From: Thetidibacter halocola
GTDB taxonomy: Bacteria; Pseudomonadota; Alphaproteobacteria; Rhodobacterales; Rhodobacteraceae
DNA length: 64,000 nt
NCBI RefSeq assembly: GCF_018224955.1
Contig: NZ_JAGTUU010000001.1
Coordinates: 682,001-746,000, forward strand
Reading direction: 5' to 3'
A program made the position numbers and the translations under genes. How positions within the stretch are numbered: position 1 is the first letter of the stretch; every line of letters starts with the position of its first letter. Shown here piece after piece: positions 17,601-24,518 of the stretch. Under the pieces are notes generated by a model. It worked only from the letters and a program-made list of their open reading frames with translations. It did not search any database and was not told where the DNA came from.

Positions 17601-19423
17601 CCGTCCGTGACGGTGTAATCGACCGTGTCGGTCAGGGTTTCGCCGGCGCGCAACGCGCCGATGGCCGCCTTGCCTGCTTCGGTTGTCTCGGCCCGAATGC
17701 CCCCGGACGCTCCGCTGCCGTCGCGCGTCACGGTAATGAAGCCGTTGGTGCTTGGGCCAAAACCGGTCACCGCGAGGTGCGCGGCAAAGGGCGATCCCGC
17801 ATCGTTGATCGTGATCGACCATCCCGCCGCATAGGACCCGTTCAGCCCCAGCGACAACGCATCGTCGCCAGGCGACAGGAAACTGCGCGGCAGGCTGGCC
17901 AGCGTGTCTGCGATCTCGATCCGGCCGTCGGTACCAAGCGACAGGCGATCCATCTCGAAGAAACGCCGGAACCCGCCCTCTATGCCATAGCCGCCATCCG
18001 TCGTGCCGATGAACAGGTCGTCGATCCCGTCGCCGTCGAAATCCCCAAGAGATTCAACCGCAAGGCCGACACGATCCCCTGTTTCGCCCACGAAGCGCAC
18101 CGCTTCGAAGAACGTGGGCAAGGCGGTCAGACTGCCCGAGCGCACGCCGTCCCGGTCGCCATAGATGACATAGACCTCGCCCGCCGATGTGCTGCTTGTT
18201 CCCGGAAGGCCGATGGCGAAATCGTCGTAGCCGTCCCCGGTGACGTCGCCGAGCGCCGCAATGGACAGCGGATCGCCGGGCGCGACATCGAGGCCGGTCA
18301 GGCGCGCGCCCTGCGAGGGTTGCAGGTTCGCCAGATCGATGGCTGGGAACGGGCCGCCAAAGCGCGGAGCATAGAGGACGTAGATCTCGGCCAGACCGCC
18401 GTTGAGCGGGTCGATGGCTGCAATGGCCACATCCTCGGCACCGTCGCCGTTCACGTCGCCGATGGCCTCCATCTCGAAGCCAAGTTGCGCCCCGCTGATC
18501 GGCCCCGCGATGGTGACAAGGCTGGCAAGATTGACCTGGCTGAGCGTCAGGGTCTGGTCGCCATCGTCCGGGTCGAAGTCGAACAACTCGGCCGTGTCGA
18601 CGATATGCACCGCCCCGGCCCCGCTGCGGCCCAGCGCGTCGGCGTCCGGCGCCGCAATGACCAGATACCCAGTGTCGCCATAGAACCCGCCGTCGATGGG
18701 ATCCAGCAGGGCGACCCGCGTGCCAAAGCCGTCGCCCAAGTCATCGGACTCGATGGTCAGATCGCCGAAGGCTTCATTCGGCAGTCCCAGCGCATAGGAA
18801 CTGAAAACCACCTCGACCGATCCAGTGCCGAGTTCATCTGGCCGTCCGAGCGCGATGAAGTCCCGGCCAAAATAGGTCTGCTGGTTCACGTCGGCATCGA
18901 CGACACCAACACCCAGCGTCTTGCCGGCACTTTCGTATTCCGGCGGAAGGGAAATGCCGTCCCGATAGGTCTCTTCCGACCCGAAGATCACATAGGCCGG
19001 TCGACCGTCTGCCGTCACCGTGCCGGAATAGGGATCATAGCCGTAATAACCGCCGTAATACCCGTAATAGCCACCATAAGGCCCATTGCCACCGGCATCA
19101 TATCCGGCGCGCCCCAGCAAGACGACATCGTCAAATCCGTCGCCATTAAGATCGCCCGCGAGGAGAACTGCCGATGTTCCGGGATTGGTGTTCGCGAACT
19201 GCGCGATGATGCGATCGTCATAGTAGGGGTTTCCCCCACCAAAGGTCAGATCGCCCTGTGCAAGTCGCGATCCATCCAGCAGATAGGCGCGACCGTATGG
19301 TTCAGCAGAGCCATAGTCTCTTTCGACCTGTAGCGCATAATCGTCGAACCCATCGCCATTGATGTCCCCGACCGATGTCAGACGCGTTGCGCCGCCAGCG
19401 GAATCGCTTACCCGAAAACCCAT
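8699..19423 (-). CDS. Giant FG-GAP / Calx-beta / VWD / LamG-like extracellular protein (3574 aa)
   Basis: Approximate domain order is as follows. Residues 1-500: FG-GAP repeats (D.NGDGFDD pattern, an integrin-like propeller). 520-700: VCBS/cadherin-like. 715-1225: a second FG-GAP propeller. 1238-1249: a 12-glycine linker. 1260-1640: Calx-beta repeats, the last apparently split by an insert at about 1660-2130. 2205-2330: a VWD domain (FWGDPHLATADGLSY ... GLLGNADGD). 2480-2770: further Calx-beta. Then cadherin/tandem-95 repeats (NDAP...VLANDTD) and two identical blocks, each with a LamG-like lectin module. Neither a Sec signal nor RTX nonapeptides are visible. It is expected to be a Ca-dependent surface adhesin or matrix protein, with export route unproven. 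GGGA precedes ATG 19423. Confidence 0.9.
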   Translation of the reverse strand: MGFRVSDSAGGATRLTSVGDINGDGFDDYALQVERDYGSAEPYGRAYLLDGSRLAQGDLTFGGGNPYYDDRIIAQFANTNPGTSAVLLAGDLNGDGFDDVVLLGRAGYDAGGNGPYGGYYGYYGGYYGYDPYSGTVTADGRPAYVIFGSEETYRDGISLPPEYESAGKTLGVGVVDADVNQQTYFGRDFIALGRPDELGTGSVEVVFSSYALGLPNEAFGDLTIESDDLGDGFGTRVALLDPIDGGFYGDTGYLVIAAPDADALGRSGAGAVHIVDTAELFDFDPDDGDQTLTLSQVNLASLVTIAGPISGAQLGFEMEAIGDVNGDGAEDVAIAAIDPLNGGLAEIYVLYAPRFGGPFPAIDLANLQPSQGARLTGLDVAPGDPLSIAALGDVTGDGYDDFAIGLPGTSSTSAGEVYVIYGDRDGVRSGSLTALPTFFEAVRFVGETGDRVGLAVESLGDFDGDGIDDLFIGTTDGGYGIEGGFRRFFEMDRLSLGTDGRIEIADTLASLPRSFLSPGDDALSLGLNGSYAAGWSITINDAGSPFAAHLAVTGFGPSTNGFITVTRDGSGASGGIRAETTEAGKAAIGALRAGETLTDTVDYTVTDGIETAIATVTYTAEGTDDAPEPTDDYATVAATGSVLIDVLANDTDPEGDALTLTGVGGAAAGDVVIENGQVRYTPGAGFATDDTFTYTVQDATGLEATGTARVGVKGAFASATLTNSDTYWAFYHDVALAGDVDGDGIGDLVLGSYLSSSDRFVYDVVGAVSFVPGSAQQEWELAPDLQRSGTLIAGDLPYGGRGLTIAGLGDFNGDGHADIAFGSDHSVFFDEEEFFGREWGAVGDGYAGVLLGGPDGFTPQAGLDAPGAGGVAILPGVPTSFTEGFETDVSAAGDLDGDGFDDLLLVLKEIPVEPSSSFFNALTTRTTNAEAHVVWGRPGGGSELVLGAGVASQLLHSGAFASGLGAVSAGDVNGDGIDDLLLSGVRSVEPGRFDLLAYVVYGGSRTGFAGLDLSNLSPTRGFEISAVSTSTYPGFASLPNGVSGIGDVNGDGFGDIAIGIPSAANLDGDASAGAVGVVFGGTNGPVDVASLDGSNGFVLYGGNADARLGLSVTGAGDFNDDGLDDLLVASRDRITVLYGQDEGWPAALDLGALTPAQGLTIFAEQDYAFFTGRSIAGGEDLNGDGRPDIVFADGRDKTQIVFGGRAQVLDLLDGAADGVIDIALLDRAVPSLPPVDTGGGGGGGGGGGGEPGPQTVNVTTSGFFLEGDPGDGAEVIFSVSRTGDTQGSMTVDYEIRGSGANPVDADDLLPGLLGAGRVVLGEGQTSREVRVPIASDLLFEPDESLVLAITGASASSGGDTSLGASSATAVILNDDQLAVLTASGARVTEGDSGTRTLVMAIERSGGTKDGVDAIWRIDPAGGNPANSADITDSFPLIGTVRFEPGQTRAEIPVGILADLDIEPDETLQLTISSATSDSGNEVVIGTATALGVIETDDFPPRLVIQGATLDEGDAGTTRTGFTIDRSRGEGQTVEVEYRITSTTADSSDATPVNVAGSLTLGPDDTSAVIPVDVFGDLDPEANESLTLEILSARTTDGIDAEVSGDGARIEIRNDDEPAVLSVRAARDRMDEGNSGVSYAEFIVTRAGETDNTITVGWSATETLGPPRLVDEWITEREITVFGRWWSWNDRIVGFRIEEDAREVSTGEILSRQDVLPRDGSPVFQTVTPTFRFDEVAVTALDGSLPNLTIPLGSFNLLDGNTRAFRDGLVQYDLVWPDVALEVEIDGPTLGDVSMSYPVRTDLRMPGYVVAGEDARVGTFGLQAVAPKLIAESLNYGSIDIDLAFGVGEFGAKDVVLSGFFGAELARIDDLAVDVSDIDRVDLFEITRGLGFDVEDPLEIFGLSAKLPTGSKATSVALPGASIPVLEATVQDPLLSFNTDLLNLASLIPGLQGLRFLSNDLDDENAIRLGNFALTGEYAIFDADLTFDLMLQQEFVFLPGIPTVTINNNELSFDESTLIPTSVGMSELLGTASFAFGGAIKVITSLVPVVDVTSRLFQAAFELKDTFTGAKLSGEFGPLVEGSLIGGPYGILDPILESTVTFDVAPGTFDPVMLDFSIPVLPAPAPDDALLFGAITFRPGETEKIIRVPVSGDRIPEVNGTVNLRLDSANAITGAAELRVDEASMIVNDDDLFTRSEVEFIRLFRFWGDPHLATADGLSYSFMAVGEFTMLEAVSGAPLTLQARMSPQPGSDLLSVITAVATEIDGHRVMLDVLSDTPLKVDGVAVDVPLDVGMIEVGAGRVLFDGDRYTFVMPNEERIFVDVRDGFLDVGLLLDPARAPGEVRGLLGNADGDASNDLALPDGTVLSDSPDFDTLYGIYAEAWRLTDATSLFDYAPGLGTEDFTDRSFPRGNISIDDLPADLRAAAEAAVDAAGIPAGAGREAAILDFALTGNPAFIESARGTDVRIADKITVQNAPALGPAVGITTAVPELGEGAPGEEGLAEFRIFRLGDLSEALVVALSRTGSLSDDEIGTALPETVTLAAWQESATVSVAVLGDAEAETDETLTVEIAVDAATPHVMLSRRATVKILDDDRPALPAVSVAADAETVDEMDGVAATASFTLTRTGDLTGALDVSWIVVPSAFHAPVTGGDFVGGGLPGGTARFDAGQSSLVLTVEIAGDLAEEIDEGFALRLLDSSDYTVATRDASVLILDDDENQAPEAIARDPFQLLEDRVAVIDLNEVLRDPEGRPLTFEVPATTVQGAALLFLGDGRVEIRTPVDFTGQDSFSVTVRDEAGLALENVSVPFDVAPYNEAPVAVADGQAGSTGFATTEEAAVVLPDVLANDTDPDTGDSLSIVAIDALDLRGTVSLGGDGSVTYDPAGALDDLGVGETAIEVFRYTVSDGALTSSAEVAVRVTGVNDAPMAADDAYSTTADTALVVSPAGVLANDTDAEDDTLSAALESGPTSGTLTLNPDGSFRYVPNAGFFGSDSFVYRVSDGNGGEDTASVAITVEDGTTPPCPLLFSAPGAMTFDGSGASVLEFGPDEALRVEAATIAFTFNADTVSGRQGLVSKDAYGLEVNDGHFTSYIQKGTLFVRFQEDAASAVFKVAGIQAGTDYDVVTSFGDGRVALWLNGALVGEEAFDIDWTDNGEFLQIGANGWASATGQPGFRDVFDGTISDVAVLGCYADDLLSQAVPVGMDDDFATDEDMLLAGNVLSNDTDPLGGVLRATLVSDAANGTLVLNPDGSFTYTPDSDFFGVDSFAYEVSTVFGGSDIATASITVDPVNDAPMAADDAYSTTADTALVVSPAGVLANDTDAEDDTLSAALESGPTSGTLTLNPDGSFRYVPNAGFFGSDSFVYRVSDGNGGEDTASVAITVEDGTTPPCPLLFSAPGAMTFDGSGASVLEFGPDEALRVEAATIAFTFNADTVSGRQGLVSKDAYGLEVNDGHFTSYIQKGTLFVRFQEDAASAVFKVAGIQAGTDYDVVTSFGDGRVALWLNGALVGEEAFDIDWTDNGEFLQIGANGWASATGQPGFRDVFDGTISDVGIIGTGPDKALDCLQDLVWGDDQIF
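8776..9566 (-). repeat. Direct repeat copy B in the giant gene (about 790 bp)
   Basis: The last ~790 bp of coding sequence before the unique C-terminus match the copy at 9877-10667 with no difference that I could see. Each copy encodes one cadherin-like repeat (starting NDAPMAADDAYSTTADTAL) plus one LamG-like module (ending GFRDVFDGTISDV). Confidence 0.9.
9877..10667 (-). repeat. Direct repeat copy A in the giant gene (about 790 bp)
   Basis: This is the partner of the copy at 8776-9566, offset by 1101 bp (367 codons), so the duplication preserves frame. Between the copies is a unique segment coding for another tandem-95-type repeat (NVLSNDTDPLGG). Confidence 0.9.
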
Positions 19424-19555
19424 ATCAACCGTCCCTGAACACGCATTCCGAAAATGAATTTTTCGTCAGTGTCCGCGATGATGGCGATTCGGTAAATAGT
19501 TAATGATCCGTCATTCACCGCGATGCGGGCTGGCAGTGAGTGGCCGCCCTGCCCT

Positions 19556-20629
19556 CTATCGCTTCTGTGCCAGCGGACCTGGCCGGATCTGAAAGCGGAT
19601 CTCCGGTGTCGCGAAGCCCAGCAGCTTCGGTCGGCGCACACGCGGGATGATCGCGACATCGTAGAGTTCGCGCACGACACCCTCGATGACAAGAGAATGG
19701 GCAATTTCGCCGGAATGCAGGTCAACGACTGCGATCATGCATTGCGGCTCCTGGCCGGTCCGCCCAAGGCGGTCCTCCAAGGCCAAGCCTTCAAAGGCAG
19801 CCTGACGGCGCGGACGCGAAACCCCGATGATGGCATGCGTCCCGGTCAGCGCTATCCCCCGCGCGAAACCGGGCAGAAAGCAGATCGGTTCGAACCTGCC
19901 AGTCGCAAGGTCCATTCGGCCAAATTCCCCGCTGCCCGATTGCAGTACGTAAAGTGTGCCATCGTGCCAACGCGGCGAATGCGGCATGCTCAGCCCCGAA
20001 CCGACGATGGCACCGCTGTCTACGTCGATGACGATACCCCCGTCGCGTCGGTGGTCCCTCCAGGCGCCGGCCGTATTGCCGGCCGCGACACAGGTGACGA
20101 AACCCGGCTTGCCCCCACGCATCGCAAGCCCGTTCAGGTGGCACCTGTCCTCCGGAACGATCCGGTCGATGAACGGCGGATGCCAGAGGGGTTGGAAAGA
20201 CGCGTTGCGGGCGAGAGTCGCAAGGCAATTGAAGCGGGTCGCAACGAACAAGGGATCCGGGTCTGAAACGCGCGGGCAGATATCATGCACGTCGATCTCG
20301 CCGGTCGTGTGGCCGACGAGAGGGACAAAGACCGCGTCAAACCCGTCCTCTGTCTGTCCCTGGTCTCCGAGCAGGTCCTGAAAGCGCCACAACTGAAAAA
20401 GTGTGGAAACCCAAAGGCCCGTCTGGCCGTTCGAGTTTTCCACGGCCAACCCCATGCATTTCGGAAACGATCGCTCGAAGACCGAAAGATCTTCGGTATC
20501 CGGATTGATCCCGACGGTGAACAACTTTCCCACCTGATAGGTTGTAAAGGCAATCGAACCGTTCTCGGCGTGCAGCCAGTCCCTGAAGCCGTTGGAAGGT
20601 GTTATTGAGAATGGAGGGAACTCATCCAT
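19556..20629 (-). CDS. TIGR03032 family protein
   Basis: A 357-residue protein matching the TIGR03032 (DUF4915) pattern from end to end: WLHAENGSIAFTTYQVGKLF, VFERSFPKCMGLA, HTTGEIDVHDI, ATRFNCLATL, EDRCHLNGLAMR, GLSMPHSPRWH and the closing IEGVVRELYDV. The predicted fold is a beta-propeller. Its biochemical role is not established. I chose ATG 20629 (MDEFPPFS) because family similarity begins there; an in-frame TTG at 20821 would add 64 residues without family character. It lies between two exoprotein genes on the same strand, which hints at a role with surface or secreted proteins. Confidence 0.85.
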   Translation of the reverse strand: MDEFPPFSITPSNGFRDWLHAENGSIAFTTYQVGKLFTVGINPDTEDLSVFERSFPKCMGLAVENSNGQTGLWVSTLFQLWRFQDLLGDQGQTEDGFDAVFVPLVGHTTGEIDVHDICPRVSDPDPLFVATRFNCLATLARNASFQPLWHPPFIDRIVPEDRCHLNGLAMRGGKPGFVTCVAAGNTAGAWRDHRRDGGIVIDVDSGAIVGSGLSMPHSPRWHDGTLYVLQSGSGEFGRMDLATGRFEPICFLPGFARGIALTGTHAIIGVSRPRRQAAFEGLALEDRLGRTGQEPQCMIAVVDLHSGEIAHSLVIEGVVRELYDVAIIPRVRRPKLLGFATPEIRFQIRPGPLAQKR

Positions 20630-20963
20630 TTCGGGAGCCTTTGTCAAAACGCGCTCAGAGCCCCAAAAGAGCAGTGAACTTTCCTGCCATGTAAACCCTT
20701 TCAGGTCCTTTGGATGCAGTTTTGACCAGCCATGCCGAGTTGGATACCGTGTCTCGAGCTTTGCAGACCCGACGTGGGCTTGCCCGGTTCTGGTGGCGAG
20801 GACCAATTGACGAACCAGCAATTCTCCATTGCCCAGACCCCGGTATCCGTCCGGTAGGTGCTGACGTCAGACACCTGTGGCAGCACTTCGAACGGACTTG
20901 GTGTTTTCCGGAAGACGGCATGTGCCGCCCGCACGATCCATGGTCGCGGCGGGCGGCACCGTT
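20630..20963. other. Gap between TIGR03032 and RTX genes
   Basis: It holds the hairpin at 20922-20959 and otherwise mixed-composition sequence, with A/T-richer stretches at 20640-20720 that may carry the promoter of the TIGR03032 gene. No gene is recognised. Confidence 0.4.
20922..20959 (-). terminator. Hairpin downstream of the 519-aa RTX gene
   Basis: A perfect 11-bp inverted repeat (GTGCCGCCCGC / GCGGGCGGCAC) with a 16-nt loop starts 4 bp after the RTX stop codon. No long T-run follows, so termination strength is uncertain. Confidence 0.5.
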
Positions 20964-22523
20964 TCAAAGGATGTCCAGGTAGACACCTGCACGATCGGCG
21001 ATATCGATGCTAAGCACATCTTCAAGCATCAAGTCGCCCGTGGCGCCATGAAAGGTCAGATCGCCGACATACATCCACGCCTGTCCATTGAAGACCAGTT
21101 GCTGGTTCTCGACTGTCCAGTTGTCGTCCTGCCCCGTGATGAAGCCATCTCCGTTGGTGTCGAGGTCCGAGATCGCGTCGATGTCCGCGCCGTTTTCGCC
21201 GCGGGCGTTGCGGAACCGAAGGATGTCTTCGCCGGCCGTGAAATCGGTGATTGTGGTCACGTCGCCCACGGCATTGCGCAGCTGCGCCGCGTCGAACTCG
21301 AACGTGTCGGCATCCGCGCCGCCGGTCAGCGTGTTGTCTCCTGCCCCGCCGCGCAGCGTGTCCTCGCCATTGCCGCCGACCAGCACGTCGTCACCGTCGT
21401 CGCCATAGGCATAGTCGTCGCCGTCGTTGCCATAGAGGCTGTCGTCGCCGTCGTTGCCATGAAGGTCATCGTCACCGTCGCCGCCATAGAGCCGGTCGTC
21501 GCCGCTGTAGCCGCGAAGCCAGTCGTTGCCGTCGCCGCCCCAGATGCTGTTCGCCCCAGCCGTGCCGAAGACCTGATCGCGCCCACCGGACCCGACGTAG
21601 TTCTCGATGCTGACCAGCGTCTCGCTGCCGCCGACATCCAGGTTGGTCGCAAAGCCGTTCTCGAGGTTCACGTTCCACCTCTGGTCGCTGTAGGAGTAGT
21701 CGACAGTGTCGTTGCCGTTGCCCCCGTTCAGCATCCCGTCGGCTCCGAGACCACCAGAAAGCCAGTCGTCGCCGTTGCCGCCCCACAGGTAGTCGGTGCC
21801 GCCTTCGCCGAACATCCGGTCGTTGCCGTCACCGCCGAACAGGTTGTCGTTGCCGCTGCCACCCAGCAGGCGATCGTGGCCCGCCCCGCCGTTGAGGACG
21901 TCGTTGCCGGCGTTGCCATACATCCAGTCGTTGCCGTCCTGTCCATAGAGCCAGTCGCTGCCGCCGTCGCCGCGCAGGTAATCGTCGCCATCGCCGCCCT
22001 CCAGCCGGTCGCGGCCGCGCCCGCCATACAGACGGTCCTGACCGTCGCCGCCGACAAGCGTGTCCTGGCCGCGGCGGCCATGCATCGTGTCGTCACCGTC
22101 GCCACCTTCCAGCCTGTTGGCAAAGTTGGTGCCCGCGATCCTGTCGTCACCGCGCGAGCCGATGGCGCTTTCAAAGCTGACCAACGTCTCGGTGCCCGGC
22201 GCCGTCAAATTCTCGGCGGTGCCGGACCGCAGGTCGATCCGGAATGCGTTCGTGGTGTAGCTGTAGTCGATCGTGTCGTGATCGGCCCCGCCGTTCAGCA
22301 CGTCGTCCTGGTCGAAGCCGCCCCGGATCGTGTCATTGCCCGACCCGCCGTAGATCGAGTCGATGCCGTAGCCGCCGTCGATGAAGTCGTCGCCCGATCC
22401 GCCAAAGATCAGGTCATTGCCCGACCAACCATAGATGGTGTCGTTCCCGGCCTGTCCAAAGATCAGGTTCTCGCCGGTGATGTCGTTGAGGAAGTCGTTC
22501 CACGCTGTGCCAACAAGTGCCAT
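20964..22523 (-). CDS. RTX calcium-binding protein (519 aa)
   Basis: A small exoprotein built almost entirely of RTX nonapeptides (GGxGxDxUx), e.g. GGDGDDYLRGDGGSDWLYG, in two large blocks (residues about 15-90 and 125-270, resuming 315-400). Each is followed by a beta-rich DYSY...NLENG.A.N segment typical of RTX spacers. Near residue 455 there is an EF-hand-like loop (DTNGDGFITGQDD). RTX proteins fold on binding Ca2+ outside the cell and leave through type I secretion. No enzymatic domain is visible, so it may be structural or an S-layer/matrix component. A TAGGAG ribosome site lies 7 nt before ATG 22523. The gene is divergent from the TolB/TPR regulator gene. Confidence 0.9.
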   Translation of the reverse strand: MALVGTAWNDFLNDITGENLIFGQAGNDTIYGWSGNDLIFGGSGDDFIDGGYGIDSIYGGSGNDTIRGGFDQDDVLNGGADHDTIDYSYTTNAFRIDLRSGTAENLTAPGTETLVSFESAIGSRGDDRIAGTNFANRLEGGDGDDTMHGRRGQDTLVGGDGQDRLYGGRGRDRLEGGDGDDYLRGDGGSDWLYGQDGNDWMYGNAGNDVLNGGAGHDRLLGGSGNDNLFGGDGNDRMFGEGGTDYLWGGNGDDWLSGGLGADGMLNGGNGNDTVDYSYSDQRWNVNLENGFATNLDVGGSETLVSIENYVGSGGRDQVFGTAGANSIWGGDGNDWLRGYSGDDRLYGGDGDDDLHGNDGDDSLYGNDGDDYAYGDDGDDVLVGGNGEDTLRGGAGDNTLTGGADADTFEFDAAQLRNAVGDVTTITDFTAGEDILRFRNARGENGADIDAISDLDTNGDGFITGQDDNWTVENQQLVFNGQAWMYVGDLTFHGATGDLMLEDVLSIDIADRAGVYLDIL

Positions 22524-22844
22524 CGTTCTTCTCCTAAGGAATTTGTTCGAATGCGTCTTTCCGACGTCCGAATACCGGACGACACAGAAAGGCTAACCGG
22601 TCCGCCGTCATCCGGGCGTAAGGTCGGGGTCAGGCAGCCGTCAGGCTCGGCATCAAAATGCGTCAGACAGGCGTGATTTCGCCGGAATACCGCCAGGCAC
22701 CGGCGGCAGGGTGGCCGCGCGGGAAACAACCTTGCCAAGTGAGCGGGCCTCACGCACACTCACCTTTAAGCTGTATCGCCACTTGCTCCCACGATTGCGG
22801 GGCGCATTCCGTGTTTCTTCCATTGGTTCGAAAGTTCTTTCGCC
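22524..22844. other. Divergent regulatory region between RTX gene and regulator operon
   Basis: This 321-bp region must carry promoters for both directions. Visible elements are a short inverted repeat CGTCCG/CGGACG (about 22568-22584) near the RTX side and a palindrome CGAAAG-TT-CTTTCG (22829-22842) right before the regulator start. I could not identify convincing -35/-10 pairs. Confidence 0.5.
22829..22842. promoter_or_regulatory. Palindrome covering the ribosome-site position of the regulator gene
   Basis: CGAAAG-TT-CTTTCG is a perfect 6+6 inverted repeat ending 2 nt before ATG 22845. It could be an operator half-site pair or an RNA hairpin that hides the start. There is no Shine-Dalgarno sequence here otherwise. 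Confidence 0.45.
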
Positions 22845-24485
22845 ATGGCCGATCTGCAAGAGTCCACGCTGGTGCTCCGAATGTTCGGGACGATGTCCGC
22901 CGGTCTCGGCGACGGGCGCGCCCTGCGCCTGCCGGGCTCGCGGCAGCTTGCACTGATCGCTCTGGTGGCGACGGGGCCGGACATGCGGCGCAGCCGGATG
23001 TGGCTGATCGACAAGCTCTGGTCCTCCAGCGACGCCAGCCGCGGCCGCGCGAGCCTGCGGCAGTTGCTGCACGACATGCGGCAGCGGCTGGGGCCCCTCT
23101 TCGACGAGGTGTTCGACGTGACCGCCGACAGCGTTGCGCTGCGGCCGGCGCGCGTGGTGCTGGAGGGCTCGCCTGAGGACGGCGAGTTTCTCGAGGGCCT
23201 CGACCTGCCGCAGGAAGGATTCGAGGACTGGTTGCGGGACCAGCGGCTTGGCGACCCTGTGCGGATCAGGACCGCGCCCGCGTCCATATCCTACCTGCCC
23301 CGCATCGCCGTCCTGCCCTTTGCCGAGATCGGCGACGCGCAGGCGGCGGGGATCGGCGATTGCCTCGCGCACGAGATCACCTCGGTCTTTGCCCGCTCGC
23401 GGCTGGCCGACGCGATCTCGCATTTCTCGGCGCGCGCCATCGGTGTCGCAGCCCGCAGCCCCGGCCAGGTCGCCGAGCAGCTGCGCCCGGATTACCTGTT
23501 GCAGGGTTTCTGCCGCGTCTCGGACGGGCGCATCACCCTCGACGCATCTCTGCTGGACGTCGCCAGCGACACGGTGATCCTGTCCGACAGGCACCAGTTC
23601 GACCTGCGCGCCTTTCTGGCAGGGGACGATCCGGCGACCGCGACGCTGGCGGGGCAGGTGCTGCGGCTGGTCATGTCGCGCTCGATCGCCATGACGGCGC
23701 ATCGCCCTGTGTCCGAACTGGCCGCGCATGAACTGATGATGTCCGGCGTCGGCCTGATGCACGCCTTCGAGCAGCGCCATTTCGATCGCGCCCGCGCGCA
23801 GTTGCTGACGGTGATCGAACGGTGCTCCAGCCATTCCGAGCCGCAGGCATGGTTGGCCCAGTGGCACCTGCTGCGGATCTTCCAGAAATGGTCCGACGAC
23901 GTGTCGGCCGACCACGCGGCGGCCCGCGACACCATCGCGGCGGCGCTGGATCGCAACCCCAGCTGCCCGCTGGCGCTGGCCATCGACGCCAACATCCTGA
24001 CCGTGCTCGACCGTGACTTCGACCTGGCCGAAAAGCGCTTTGCCGCCGCGCAGGCGATCAATCCCTCCAGCGCAATGATCAGCTACCTCGCTTCGGTGCT
24101 GGCGACCTTTCGCGGCGACGGCGCGCGGGCGGTCGAACTGGCCGACCGCGGATATGCCCTGTCACCCCGCGACCCCCGCGAGCCTTTCTTTCAGACCCTG
24201 AGTGCGGGAAGCTACGTGGCGGGCGGTCGCTACGACCGCGCCGTTGAGATGGCCGAGGCCTCGATCCGCCACAACCCGAACCACCTGTCAGCCCATCGCT
24301 GCCGGGTGATCGGCCTGCAACTGGCCGGGCGCGGGAACGAGGCCCGCGTCGCCGCGAAAGAGCTGATGCGGCTCGATCCCGACATGTGCGTCTCTGGCTA
24401 TTTGCGCCAGCATCCAGCGGGCCATACCGAAGCCGGTCGCCTGTGGGCCGACGCGCTGGCCGAAGCGGGTGTGCCCGCGGCCTGA
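22845..24485 (+). CDS. Transcriptional regulator with winged-helix, TolB-like and TPR regions
   Basis: A 546-residue protein. Residues about 8-130 resemble the winged-helix/BTAD region of SARP-type activators (LRMFGTMSAGLGDGRAL, then LIDKLWSSSDASRGRASLRQ). Residues about 145-290 resemble the TolB-like/FlgO-type domain that follows HTHs in CadC- and adenylate-cyclase-like regulators (IAVLPFAEIGDAQAAGIGD). From about 300 to 530 come TPR-like helical pairs. No transmembrane helix is seen, so it is probably cytoplasmic. It is the first gene of a run with the LQS-repeat PAP2 protein (33 bp downstream) and the S8 protease, and is divergent from an RTX gene; it probably controls one or both. The start is uncertain: no Shine-Dalgarno precedes ATG 22845. 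Confidence 0.8.
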   Translation: MADLQESTLVLRMFGTMSAGLGDGRALRLPGSRQLALIALVATGPDMRRSRMWLIDKLWSSSDASRGRASLRQLLHDMRQRLGPLFDEVFDVTADSVALRPARVVLEGSPEDGEFLEGLDLPQEGFEDWLRDQRLGDPVRIRTAPASISYLPRIAVLPFAEIGDAQAAGIGDCLAHEITSVFARSRLADAISHFSARAIGVAARSPGQVAEQLRPDYLLQGFCRVSDGRITLDASLLDVASDTVILSDRHQFDLRAFLAGDDPATATLAGQVLRLVMSRSIAMTAHRPVSELAAHELMMSGVGLMHAFEQRHFDRARAQLLTVIERCSSHSEPQAWLAQWHLLRIFQKWSDDVSADHAAARDTIAAALDRNPSCPLALAIDANILTVLDRDFDLAEKRFAAAQAINPSSAMISYLASVLATFRGDGARAVELADRGYALSPRDPREPFFQTLSAGSYVAGGRYDRAVEMAEASIRHNPNHLSAHRCRVIGLQLAGRGNEARVAAKELMRLDPDMCVSGYLRQHPAGHTEAGRLWADALAEAGVPAA

Positions 24486-24518
24486 CCGAACCAACCCGAA
24501 CCGAACCGGAGAAAGACG

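Noticed and set aside
11417-18000. Long plus-strand frames (about 750 codons each) across the giant gene
   Set aside because: Shadow frames with arginine/histidine-rich composition, opposite a well-defined domain protein.
20629-20821. 64-residue N-terminal extension of the TIGR03032 protein from TTG
   Set aside because: Family similarity begins at the downstream ATG, and the extension has no similarity and a misplaced ribosome site.
22564-22600. CRISPR-like or phage-attachment repeats in the exoprotein island
   Set aside because: No regularly spaced short repeats, tRNA or integrase was found.
20877-22676. 599-codon plus-strand frame over the 519-aa RTX gene
   Set aside because: Mirror of the RTX repeats; the minus-strand gene has a clear ribosome site and RTX motifs.
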